From assembly GCA_036557185.1 (NCBI GenBank), contig DATBHZ010000018.1, positions 1 through 22,974 on the forward strand: a stretch of DNA of 22,974 nucleotides, read 5' to 3'. The stretch is from DATBHZ01 sp036557185. Lineage in GTDB: Bacteria; Actinomycetota; Acidimicrobiia; IMCC26256; JAENVU01. Shown here piece after piece: positions 6,416 to 14,032 of this stretch; position 1 is the stretch's first letter; every line of letters begins with the position of its first letter. The notes under the pieces are model-generated. The model saw only the letters and a list, made by a program, of their open reading frames with translations, did no database searches and was not told the origin of the DNA. Made by a program: the position numbers and the translations under genes.

Positions 6416-7323
6416 CCCGGCACTTCCTGGAGGTCGCCGACCTGACGCATCCCGAGCTCGCGCAGCTGCTCGACCGCGCCGCGGAATGGAAGGCAAACCC
6501 TGCCGGCGCACAGCGCGTCCTGGACGGCTGCGGCGTGGCGCTCGTGTTCGAGAAGCCGTCCGCACGCACCCGTAACTCGTCCGAGATGGCCGTGGTATCG
6601 CTCGGGGGTCACCCGATCGCGATTCGGCCGGACGAGATCGGCATCGACACTCGTGAGACCGCCGAGGACGTCGCGCGCACGCTTGCCTGCTACAGCTCAC
6701 TCATCGCCGTCCGCGTCTTCGATCACGCCATCCTCGAGCGCATGGCGACAGCGGTCGATGTGCCGGTGGTCAACCTGCTCTCCGACCGTGCGCATCCGTG
6801 CCAGGCCCTCGCGGACCTCCTGACGCTGCGCGAGCTGTTCGGGAGCATCGAGGGGAGGCGGCTCGCGTACGTCGGCGACGGCAACAACGTCGTCGCGTCG
6901 CTCGCGTTCGGCGCAGCGCTCACGGGTCTGGACCTCATCGTGTCGTCGCCCTCCGGATACGAGCTCGACCTCGACATCCTCGAGCGCGCGCGCAACCTCG
7001 GAGGCGTGATCGAGCTCGTCGCCGACCCGGTCGAAGCCGTGAAAGGTTGCGACGCGGTGTACGCCGACGTCTGGACCTCGATGGGCGACGAAGACGAGGC
7101 GGAGATCCGCAAGATCGCGTTCGACGGATGGCAGGTCGACGACGAGCTCATGGCCGCAGCGGGGCCGGACGCGAAATTCATGCACTGCCTCCCGGCTCAC
7201 CGCGGCGAAGAGGTGAGCGCGTCGGTCCTCGAGGGCCCTCGGAGCGTCGTGTGGCAGCAGGCCGAGAACAGGATGCACGCGGCGCGCGCCCTGTTCGCGT
7301 TCCTCGTCGCGGAGACCGTCTGA
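6412..7323 (+). CDS. argF: Ornithine carbamoyltransferase
   Basis: ArgF condenses ornithine and carbamoyl phosphate to citrulline. The 303-residue protein contains the carbamoyl-phosphate site SARTR (50-54; usually STRTR), DRAHPCQ with HPCQ at 128-131, and the ornithine-side HCLPAHRG (258-265) with catalytic Cys C259. Length and motif spacing are normal for the anabolic enzyme. The ATG overlaps the argD TGA, and the gene's own stop overlaps the argR start as TGATG, so translation through this part of the operon is probably coupled. Confidence 0.96.
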   Translation: MTRHFLEVADLTHPELAQLLDRAAEWKANPAGAQRVLDGCGVALVFEKPSARTRNSSEMAVVSLGGHPIAIRPDEIGIDTRETAEDVARTLACYSSLIAVRVFDHAILERMATAVDVPVVNLLSDRAHPCQALADLLTLRELFGSIEGRRLAYVGDGNNVVASLAFGAALTGLDLIVSSPSGYELDLDILERARNLGGVIELVADPVEAVKGCDAVYADVWTSMGDEDEAEIRKIAFDGWQVDDELMAAAGPDAKFMHCLPAHRGEEVSASVLEGPRSVVWQQAENRMHAARALFAFLVAETV

Positions 7324-7793
7324 TGGTCACGCTCGGCAAGCCGCAACGGCAGCACCGCATCACGCGGCTCCTCGAGGAGCAGGTGATCTCGAGCCAGGGC
7401 CAGCTCGTCGAGATGCTCAGCGCGGAGGGCATCGTCGCCACCCAGGCAACGGTCAGCCGCGACCTCGAGGAGCTCGGCGCCGTGAAGGTCCGGATCCCGG
7501 GCGGCGCGATGGCCTACGCAGTCCCGGAGCACTCGAAGGGAGCCGCCGCGCCCGACGAGCACCTGCGCCGCGTCATGAGCGAGTTCGTCGTCGAGGTCGC
7601 GCACTCCGGCAACCTGGTCGTGCTGCGCACGCCACCGGGCTCGGCGCACGTCATCGGCTCCGCGCTCGATCGCTCGGGCTTTCCCGACGTGATGGGAACC
7701 GTCGCGGGCGACGACACGCTCCTCGTGGTCTGCGCAGAGGGAGCAGGCGGCGCCAAGGTCGCGGCGCGGCTCGGCGAGCTCGCCGGGCTCTGA
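7323..7793 (+). CDS. argR: Arginine repressor
   Basis: ArgR is a hexameric, arginine-activated DNA-binding regulator of arginine genes. The 156-residue protein has the winged helix-turn-helix at about 1-70, with the recognition region ATQATVSRDLEELG (39-52). The C-terminal oligomerisation and arginine-binding domain includes GTVAGDDTLLVV (125-136), whose Asp pair D130-D131 contacts arginine in the family. Its position between argF and argG matches the order known from other actinobacteria. The likely target in this window is the tandem ARG-box-like site at 2018-2055. The longer upstream frame is a shadow of argF. Confidence 0.96.
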   Translation: MVTLGKPQRQHRITRLLEEQVISSQGQLVEMLSAEGIVATQATVSRDLEELGAVKVRIPGGAMAYAVPEHSKGAAAPDEHLRRVMSEFVVEVAHSGNLVVLRTPPGSAHVIGSALDRSGFPDVMGTVAGDDTLLVVCAEGAGGAKVAARLGELAGL

Positions 7794-7812
7794 ATCCGAT
7801 CGAGGGATGACC

Positions 7813-9105
7813 ATGCCGTCCGACGTCCACCAGGCCTCAGGGCATCGACAGGAGAAGCCCAACGTCCGGCGCGTCGTGCTGGCCTACTCCGGAGGGCTCG
7901 ACACCTCGGTCGCCGTGCGGTGGATCCAGGAGGAGTGGGGGGCAGAGGTCGTCGCGCTCGCCGTCGACGTCGGGCAGGTGCCCGGCGCGGACGAGCCCTA
8001 CTGGGACGCGCTCCGCGAGCGTGCGCTCGCCGCGGGGGCGATCGAGGCGCGGGTCGTCGACGCTCGTGAGGAGTACGCGAACCGCTACGTGGCGAACGCG
8101 ATCGCGGCGAACGCGCTGTACGAGGGCAAGTATCCGCTCGTCTCGTCGCTCAGCCGGCCCGTGATCGCGCGTCACCTGGTTGCAGCTGCGAGAGAGTTCG
8201 GCGCCGACGCCGTCGCCCATGGCTGCACCGGCAAGGGGAACGACCAGGTGCGCTTCGAGGTCAGCCTCCGGACCCTCGCGCCGGACCTCGAGGTGCTCGC
8301 CCCGGTCAGGCTGTGGGGCTTCACGCGGCGCGACTCGATCGAATACGCGGCACGGCACGACATCCCCATCACTGCGAGTGAGGACAAGCCGTACTCCGTC
8401 GACGAGAACATCGTCGGGCGGGCGATCGAGTGCGGAGCGATCGAGGACCCGTGGAACGCGCCACCTGAAGACATCTACGAGCGGACGCGCGCCGTGGCCG
8501 ATGCGCCGGCAGAGCCTCGAGAGGTCGTCATCGGCTTCCAACGGGGTGTTCCGGTCTCGCTCGACGGCATACCGGTCCCGTTGCACGTGATGCTGCCCGA
8601 GCTCGACGACATCGTCGGCGCGTACGGGTTCGGCCGGATCGACATGGTCGAGAACCGCCGCGTGGGCATCAAGAGCCGTGAGATCTACGAGTGCCCGGGG
8701 ATGCTCGCGCTGCTCATTGCGCACGCCGACCTCGAGTCGATCACGCTCGAGCGCGACGTGATGCGCGAGAAGAGCCATCTGGAGCCCCGCTACGCGGAGA
8801 CCGTGTACGACGGGCTCTGGTACTCGCCGTTGCGCGAGGCGCTCGACGCGTTCGTGGGATCGACACAGCGCCACGTCACGGGCGAGGTGCGGCTGCGCCT
8901 CGAAGGGGGGAGATGCGACGTCGTCGGGCGTCGTGCAGAACGGGGCCTGTACGACTACGCCCTCGCGACGTACGAAGCCGACGATGCGTTCCGGCACGAG
9001 GATGCGGCAGGTTTCGTCCGCTTGTGGGGCCTCTCGCTCGAGACGTGGTCGAAGCGCCAACGCGTCGAGGAGCCGGCCGTGCCGCCCGACCCCCGCGACA
9101 GATGA
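7813..9105 (+). CDS. argG: Argininosuccinate synthase
   Basis: ArgG joins citrulline and aspartate with ATP to make argininosuccinate. The 430-residue protein has the N-type ATP loop AYSGGLDTSV (24-33) and GCTGKGNDQVRFE (137-149). It also has the typical middle and C-terminal blocks, including EDKPYSVDENI and ENRRVGIKSREIYECPG. I prefer the ATG at 7813 over 7807 because GAGGG (7802-7806) is six bases from it but touches the 7807 codon. The first ~20 residues are a non-conserved extension. It lies 19 bases after argR. Its TGA overlaps the ATG of the micro-ORF in repeat copy 3 (ATGA at 9102). Confidence 0.96.
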   Translation: MPSDVHQASGHRQEKPNVRRVVLAYSGGLDTSVAVRWIQEEWGAEVVALAVDVGQVPGADEPYWDALRERALAAGAIEARVVDAREEYANRYVANAIAANALYEGKYPLVSSLSRPVIARHLVAAAREFGADAVAHGCTGKGNDQVRFEVSLRTLAPDLEVLAPVRLWGFTRRDSIEYAARHDIPITASEDKPYSVDENIVGRAIECGAIEDPWNAPPEDIYERTRAVADAPAEPREVVIGFQRGVPVSLDGIPVPLHVMLPELDDIVGAYGFGRIDMVENRRVGIKSREIYECPGMLALLIAHADLESITLERDVMREKSHLEPRYAETVYDGLWYSPLREALDAFVGSTQRHVTGEVRLRLEGGRCDVVGRRAERGLYDYALATYEADDAFRHEDAAGFVRLWGLSLETWSKRQRVEEPAVPPDPRDR

Positions 9106-9188
9106 GCGCCCGTTCGCGAGGCGGGTATCCCGCCGAGCAGGGCGCGTGGCCCGCGCGGCCCGCGCCGAAGGCGCAGGAGCGGGAGTGA
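9102..9188 (+). CDS. Putative 28-codon micro-ORF inside repeat copy 3
   Basis: The frame opens at ATG 9102, overlapping the argG stop, and closes at TGA 9186-9188, one base before the argH GTG at 9190. The peptide begins MSARSRGGYPAEQ and ends PKAQERE. Like its relative at 5121-5210 it links two arg genes with no untranslated gap. It shares the GGYPAEQ, AWP and QERE blocks but differs elsewhere by amino-acid-changing substitutions only. Translation is possible through coupling; a function for the peptide is not supported. Confidence 0.28.
   Translation: MSARSRGGYPAEQGAWPARPAPKAQERE
9175..9179 (+). promoter_or_regulatory. Repeat-supplied Shine-Dalgarno for argH
   Basis: AGGAG lies ten bases before the argH GTG at 9190 and directly after hairpin 2 of the repeat (9162-9174). 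A second purine run, GGGAG (9181-9185), is closer at four bases. The arrangement copies that of argD. Confidence 0.6.
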
Positions 9189-9189
9189 A

Positions 9190-10596
9190 GTGAGCGAGGA
9201 CGACGGCTCGAAGCCGCTCTGGCACGGTCGCTTCACGGAGGCGCCGGACGACGCGCTCCTCGCGCTGAGCGAGAGCCTCTCGTTCGACCGCCGGCTGGCG
9301 AGCGCCGACATCGCCGGCTCGCGCGCGCACGTCGACATGCTCACCGCCGCGGGTCTGCTCGGCGCCGACGAGCGCGATGCCGTGTGCACCGCGCTCGACC
9401 AGGTGCAGTCCGAGCTCGACGCGGGGTCCTTCGTCTTCGCGGCTGCGGACGAGGACATCCACACTGCGGTGGAGCGCCGCGTCACCGAGCTCGCCGGTCC
9501 GGCCGGAGCGAAGCTGCACACGGGTCGCAGCCGCAACGATCAGGTGGCGCTCGATCTACGCCTCTGGGTGCGCGCCGAGTCGGTGAAGGTCGTCGCGGCA
9601 CTGCACGCCCTCCAGACGGTCCTCGTCCGGCGGGCCGACACGTGCGGCGACGACGCGTATCTCCCCGGGTACACCCATCTGCAGCGAGCGCAACCCGTGC
9701 TGCTGGCGCATCACCTGCTGGCACACGTCTGGGCACTGGCACGCGACGTCGAACGGTGGCAGGCCGTTCTGCGCCGCGCCAATGTGTCGCCCCTGGGCGC
9801 CGGCGCGCTCGCAGGATCGAGCCTTCCCCTGGATCCTGACCACACGGCCACGGCGCTCGGCTTCACGAGTCGCTTCAAGAACTCGCTCGACGCTGTGTCG
9901 GACCGTGACTTCGTCGCCGAGGCGCTCTTCGCCGGGGCGCTCGCGCAGGTGCACCTCTCGCGGCTCGGCGAAGAGATCGTGCTGTGGGCGACCGACGAGT
10001 GGCACTTCCTCGTGCTCCCCGAGGCGTTCGCAACCGGTTCGTCGATGTTGCCGCAGAAGAAGAACCCGGACGTCGCCGAGCTCGCACGCGGCAAGGCGGG
10101 GAGGCTGATCGGGAACCTCACCGGCTTCCTCGCGACGCTCAAAGGGCTCCCGCTCGCGTACAACCGCGACCTCCAGGAAGACAAGGAGCCACTCTTCGAC
10201 GCCGTCGACACCCTGACGCGGTCGTGCGCGGCCCTCGCCGGTCTCCTCGACACCGCCGAGTTCGACACGGCGCGCATGCGCGAAGCAGCCGACGCCCCGA
10301 CCTCGGCGGCCACGGATCTGGCGGAGTACCTGGTCGATGCCGGCATGCCGTTCCGTGACGCGCACGCGGTCGTGGGAGCGCTCGTGCGGCAGTCGATCGA
10401 ACGTCACATCCCGCTCGACGAGCTGGTGCAAGCGGACCCGAACTTCGGCGAGGACGCGCTCGCGCTGCTGGTGCCCGGCGCCGCGGTGGCGCGCAGGACC
10501 ACCCCCGGCGGGGGCGGACCCGCACCGGTCGCGGTCCAGCTCGACGCGGCGCGCAAGCTCCTCCAGGACCAGGAGCGCTGGCTCGGCGACGCGTAG
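9190..10596 (+). CDS. argH: Argininosuccinate lyase
   Basis: ArgH splits argininosuccinate into arginine and fumarate, the last step of the pathway. The 468-residue protein has TGRSRNDQVALD (111-122), YTHLQRAQP (161-169) with H163, and the superfamily signature GSSMLPQKKNPD (283-294) on the catalytic serine loop. The C-terminal tail is normal in length. The GTG start follows AGGAG of the repeat. It is the last arg gene, and no strong intrinsic terminator is visible between its TAG and the next gene 51 bases on; the only stem there is a 4-base GGGC/GCCC. Confidence 0.96.
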   Translation: MSEDDGSKPLWHGRFTEAPDDALLALSESLSFDRRLASADIAGSRAHVDMLTAAGLLGADERDAVCTALDQVQSELDAGSFVFAAADEDIHTAVERRVTELAGPAGAKLHTGRSRNDQVALDLRLWVRAESVKVVAALHALQTVLVRRADTCGDDAYLPGYTHLQRAQPVLLAHHLLAHVWALARDVERWQAVLRRANVSPLGAGALAGSSLPLDPDHTATALGFTSRFKNSLDAVSDRDFVAEALFAGALAQVHLSRLGEEIVLWATDEWHFLVLPEAFATGSSMLPQKKNPDVAELARGKAGRLIGNLTGFLATLKGLPLAYNRDLQEDKEPLFDAVDTLTRSCAALAGLLDTAEFDTARMREAADAPTSAATDLAEYLVDAGMPFRDAHAVVGALVRQSIERHIPLDELVQADPNFGEDALALLVPGAAVARRTTPGGGGPAPVAVQLDAARKLLQDQERWLGDA

Positions 10597-10635
10597 GGCA
10601 CGCCCTCGACGGTCGATCGGCCTTCACGAGCGCGG

Positions 10636-10641
10636 TAGCGT
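10636..10641 (+). promoter_or_regulatory. Putative -10 for a leaderless P450 transcript
   Basis: TAGCGT fits the actinobacterial TANNNT -10 and lies six bases before the GTG at 10648, with no Shine-Dalgarno sequence between. No clear -35 is seen at 16-18 bases upstream. Confidence 0.4.
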
Positions 10642-10647
10642 CGCGAT

Positions 10648-11865
10648 GTGACGGCGGTGATGTTCAACCCGTTCGAGCCGGGCTTCTTCGACGACCCGTA
10701 TCCGCAGTACGCCGCACTCCGCGATCAGGATCCGGTGCACCAGAGCCCGATCGGCGCATGGCTCCTCACCCGATACGACGACGTGCTCAAGGTCCTGCGC
10801 GACCCGTCGCTCAGCGTCGAGGACCGCAATGCGACACCGCTGCCGATGACGGAGCATCAGGCCGAGCTGCTCGGTGACCGGAGTGGCGGCGGTCGGGCGA
10901 TCCTGAACCTCGATCCACCCGATCACGACAGGCTGCGTCGGATCGTCTCGAAGGCGTTCACACCGAAGGTCGTCGAGGACCTCCGTCCGCTCGCCGAGCG
11001 GCTCGTAGCCGAAGCTCTCGACCGCGTGGCCGAACGCGGCGAGATGGACGTGATCGCCGACCTCGCGTTCCCGCTGCCGTTCACGGTGATCTCCGAGATG
11101 CTCGGCATGCCGACCGAACGTCGGGTGGAGCTGCGCGCATGGTCGCACGCCGTGGTCAAGACGCTGGACCCGATCATCACCGACGAGGAGCTGGTCGCTG
11201 CGATCAACGCGGCGGACGCGATGACCGACTACATCCGTGAGGTCATCGCGTGGAAGCGCCGCGAGCCGCGTGATGATCTGTTGACGGCGCTTCTCGCGGC
11301 CGAGGACGACGGGCAGGTGCTCGACGAGACCGAGCTGCTCGATCAGGTGCTCCTCTTGTACATCGCAGGGCACGAGACCACCGTCAACCTGATCGGCAAC
11401 GGGACGCTCGCGCTCCTGCGCAACCGCGCGAGCTTCGAGATGCTGGAGGACGACGCGAGCCTCGATCAGAACGCCGTGGAGGAGTTGTTGCGCTACGACA
11501 GTCCCGTGCAGTTCTCGCGGCGGATCGCGCTCGAGCCGTTGGCGATCGACGGTCGGACGATCGAGGCGGGCACGTTCATCATGACGGGCCTCGCCGCCGC
11601 GAACCACGACCCGGCCCACTGGGGACCGACTGCCGACGAGCTCGACCTCCGTCGCGCGGGTGCCGCGCAGCACGTGTCGTTCGGCAGCGGCGTGCACCAT
11701 TGCCTCGGCGCCGCGCTGGCGCGCGTCGAGGGGCGTGCGGTCTTCGGTGCGATCGCCCGGCGCTTTCCCGACCTCGAGCTGGTCGAGGAGCACCCGCCCT
11801 GGAACGGCCGCATCGTCCTGCGCGGCCTCGACCGTCTCCCCGTCAGCTTCTCAGCGCGCGCCTAG
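10648..11865 (+). CDS. Cytochrome P450
   Basis: This is a soluble bacterial P450 monooxygenase of 405 residues. The I-helix oxygen-activation motif AGHETT is at 240-245, and the K-helix ExxR is E279-R282 (EELLRYDSP). The haem loop FGSGVHHCLG has the axial Cys C352, followed by AALAR. All catalytic elements are intact, so it should be active with ferredoxin and reductase partners encoded elsewhere. The substrate is unknown and I do not assign a CYP family. The start is GTG 10648 (MTAVMFNPF); an in-frame ATG at 10660 is an alternative. It probably has its own promoter and is not part of the arg operon. Confidence 0.93.
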   Translation: MTAVMFNPFEPGFFDDPYPQYAALRDQDPVHQSPIGAWLLTRYDDVLKVLRDPSLSVEDRNATPLPMTEHQAELLGDRSGGGRAILNLDPPDHDRLRRIVSKAFTPKVVEDLRPLAERLVAEALDRVAERGEMDVIADLAFPLPFTVISEMLGMPTERRVELRAWSHAVVKTLDPIITDEELVAAINAADAMTDYIREVIAWKRREPRDDLLTALLAAEDDGQVLDETELLDQVLLLYIAGHETTVNLIGNGTLALLRNRASFEMLEDDASLDQNAVEELLRYDSPVQFSRRIALEPLAIDGRTIEAGTFIMTGLAAANHDPAHWGPTADELDLRRAGAAQHVSFGSGVHHCLGAALARVEGRAVFGAIARRFPDLELVEEHPPWNGRIVLRGLDRLPVSFSARA

Positions 11866-11908
11866 CGCAGTTCGCGCACCTCGCGGGGTTGGAGAAGCCC
11901 CACCTCCA

Positions 11909-11914
11909 TATACT
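11909..11914 (+). promoter_or_regulatory. Putative -10 for a leaderless transcript of the LamG-like gene
   Basis: TATACT matches the -10 consensus at five of six positions in a GC-rich background. It lies seven bases before the GTG at 11922, so that codon probably serves as the 5' end of the mRNA. This decides the start against several longer in-frame options that run back into the P450 gene. Confidence 0.55.
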
Positions 11915-11921
11915 TTCCGCC

Positions 11922-12689
11922 GTGTCGGGCGCGCCCGCTGGGGGCACTGTGGTGCGCGACGCGCAGAGGCAGGCCGGGTCGGCCGGAATGCAGCCCGCGT
12001 ATCGCCGGAGGTTGCGTGGCCCTGTGCTGCTCGCCGTGGTGATCGCGCTCCTCGCAGCGACCGGTGTCTTCGTGTCGGCGCACGTCGACCAACCCAAGCC
12101 GCAATACGCCGTCCGGTCGGGACCCCAGCCGGGCCTGCTGTCACACAGAGCCCCGGCGGTGGACGATGATTTTTCGCGAGCGACGAGTGGGGATCTCGGG
12201 CGGGCGCCGACAGGGCAACGATGGGTGAGCATCGCGGGTCTGTGGAGCGCCCATCTCGGATCGGCCGATGTGAGGCCGACCGTTGGACGGCTCCAGCTCG
12301 CCACGCTCGATGCGGGATTCTCGAACGGCACCGTCGAGGCGTCGTTCGGGAAGGTCGCGCAGGGAGCGGGTGCTGCGTTCCGATGCCGCGATGCGCAGAA
12401 CTGTTGGTGGATCGAGGCCGTGCCCGCCTATGCCACATGGGCGATCGAGCGCACGGTCAACGGACGGCGCTTAGGCGTGGCGCACCTGCCTGCGGTCGGT
12501 GCCGGATCCGGGAGCACGATCGACGTCCGGATGCACGGCTCGCGCATCGAGGTGTTCCTCAATGGCATCTTGCGTCGGACCATTGACGACCCGGCGCTCC
12601 AGCACGAGCACGGATCGGGTCTGGTTGTGGACGGCGGCCACGCCGGCGCGACCTGGACGAGCTTCCGTGCCGCTCCGGAGGAGCGGTGA
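11922..12689 (+). CDS. Membrane-anchored LamG-like (concanavalin-fold) protein
   Basis: The 255-residue protein has a basic N-terminal segment (RRRLRGP, about 29-35) and one hydrophobic segment (VLLAVVIALLAATGVFVS, about 36-53). A short linker and an extracellular beta-rich domain follow. The domain opens with DDDFSRATSGDLGRAPTGQ and contains WVSIAGLW, FRCRDAQNCWWIE and a terminal block with IEVFLNGILRRTIDD. This pattern is typical of LamG or concanavalin-like lectin folds that bind glycans. C119 and C125 or nearby cysteines could form a disulfide outside the cell. It overlaps the acyltransferase start by four bases (GTGA), suggesting a joint role at the cell surface. No catalytic residues are recognised. 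Confidence 0.75.
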   Translation: MSGAPAGGTVVRDAQRQAGSAGMQPAYRRRLRGPVLLAVVIALLAATGVFVSAHVDQPKPQYAVRSGPQPGLLSHRAPAVDDDFSRATSGDLGRAPTGQRWVSIAGLWSAHLGSADVRPTVGRLQLATLDAGFSNGTVEASFGKVAQGAGAAFRCRDAQNCWWIEAVPAYATWAIERTVNGRRLGVAHLPAVGAGSGSTIDVRMHGSRIEVFLNGILRRTIDDPALQHEHGSGLVVDGGHAGATWTSFRAAPEER

Positions 12690-14008
12690 CCATCACCGCA
12701 GGACCGGAGCCCGCCGCCGGACCGCAGACGGACGAGCCGGTCACGCCGCTGGTCGACGGACTTCCGTCGCATCAGCGGTTCCGCTGTTTCGACGGTCTGC
12801 GCGCCATCGCCGCATCGTCCGTGGTCGTGTACCACATCCAGGGCGCCGCGGGGCTGGTCGCCTCCGACCGGTTCGGCTCACCCCTCTATCAGCCGGCCAT
12901 CGTGCGGTTCCTGGGCACGTTCGGCGTGGCCGTGTTCTTCGTGATCTCCGGGTTCCTCCTGTACCGCCCGTACGCGTTGTCACATCTCGGAGAGAAGCCG
13001 GCACCGCGGCTGGGCCCCTTCTGGAAACGGCGCTTCGCCCGCATCTATCCCGCGTACTGGGCGGCGCTGGTCGTGGCGTTGCTCCTCGGGATTCAGTCGA
13101 CACACAGCTTCACGGACATCGCGACGGCCTTCCCGCTGTTGCAGAACTACCGGGCCGGCTCCGCGGGCTCGGAGCTCGGGGTCTCCATCGAATGGACGCT
13201 GGTGATCGAGATCAGCTTCTACCTCGCGCTCCCGCTGATCGCGTATCTGATCGCTCGCGCCTCGAGGCGCGTGTCCGATCGGGGAAAGCTCTCCGTCGAG
13301 ATCGTCGCCCTCGTGGCGCTCAGCGCGCTGAGCATCGCCACGTGGATCTGGAGGCTTGGGCTCTACGGCGGCGCCTCGCCGAGCCCGGGGACCTGGTTCG
13401 CACTCCCCGATGTGCAGTACTGGCTCATCTGCTACCTGGATTGGTTCGCGGTCGGCATGCTGCTCGCGGTGTTCAGCGTGTGGGTGACGACAGGCCGTGC
13501 TCTGCCATGGCCGATTCAGGCACTCGCACGATGGCCCGTCGTCTGCTGGTTGCTTGCCGCCGAGCTGTACTGGGTCGGGACGCGCTTCGCCGTGCCGCCC
13601 ACCCTGTTGTCGACGCCTGCGCTCCTGAAGGGTCTGGGGAGCCACGTGACGTTCGGGCTCGTGGCGGGGCTGTTCGTCCTCCCCGCGGCACTGGGTGACC
13701 AGCGCCGCGGTGCGGTGCGTGCACTCCTCGCGAGCAAACCGCTGGCGGCGCTGGGGTTGGTCTCCTACGGCATCTATCTGTGGCACGCGATCTGGGTCGC
13801 GCAGGGCGTGAGCTGGGGCAAGGCCGGCACCTTCCCGTCGAGCGTCGCGAGCTGGCTCGTGCTCGTGCTCCCGCTGACGCTCGCCTGCGCGACCGCGAGC
13901 TACTGGCTCGTCGAGAGGCCTGCGATCCGCTGGTCGCACCGCACCGGCCGCGCCCACAAGACGTCGGCGGGCACATCGGTCTCGAGAGAGGTCCCTGCGG
14001 GTCACTGA
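12686..14008 (+). CDS. Acyltransferase family 3 (OafA/YrhL-type) membrane protein
   Basis: This 440-residue integral membrane protein with roughly ten hydrophobic segments belongs to the acyltransferase-3 family, which adds acetyl or other acyl groups to surface polysaccharides, lipids or antibiotics. The family start RCFDGLRAIAASSVVVYH (33-50) includes the conserved R and H50. FFVISGFLLYRPY, the basic loop KRRFARIYPAYW, SIEWTLVIEISFY and the late YGIYLWH motif follow in the normal order. There is no C-terminal SGNH domain, so it is the short form. The GTG start overlaps the LamG-like gene's stop. The acceptor is unknown; the neighbours suggest a cell-wall glycan. Confidence 0.9.
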   Translation: MTITAGPEPAAGPQTDEPVTPLVDGLPSHQRFRCFDGLRAIAASSVVVYHIQGAAGLVASDRFGSPLYQPAIVRFLGTFGVAVFFVISGFLLYRPYALSHLGEKPAPRLGPFWKRRFARIYPAYWAALVVALLLGIQSTHSFTDIATAFPLLQNYRAGSAGSELGVSIEWTLVIEISFYLALPLIAYLIARASRRVSDRGKLSVEIVALVALSALSIATWIWRLGLYGGASPSPGTWFALPDVQYWLICYLDWFAVGMLLAVFSVWVTTGRALPWPIQALARWPVVCWLLAAELYWVGTRFAVPPTLLSTPALLKGLGSHVTFGLVAGLFVLPAALGDQRRGAVRALLASKPLAALGLVSYGIYLWHAIWVAQGVSWGKAGTFPSSVASWLVLVLPLTLACATASYWLVERPAIRWSHRTGRAHKTSAGTSVSREVPAGH

Positions 14009-14032
14009 GCTCCAACACGCCTGTACGCTCAT

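Larger units (their letters stand above)
9102..9189 (+). repeat. Dispersed ~86-base intergenic repeat, copy 3 (argG-argH junction)
   Basis: This copy runs from the ATGA shared with the argG stop to the base before the argH GTG at 9190. It contains hairpin 1, GGCGGG-TAT-CCCGCC (9120-9134), hairpin 2, GCGCC-GAA-GGCGC (9162-9174), and AGGAG (9175-9179) touching hairpin 2. Its flanks are ATGAGCGC (9102-9109) and GTGAGCGA (9190-9197), sharing TGAGCG. Hairpin 2 has two base pairs swapped relative to copy 2 while remaining fully paired. Confidence 0.9.

Noticed and set aside
10597..10647. Intrinsic terminator after argH
   Set aside because: Only a four-base GGGC/GCCC stem and no T-run is present.
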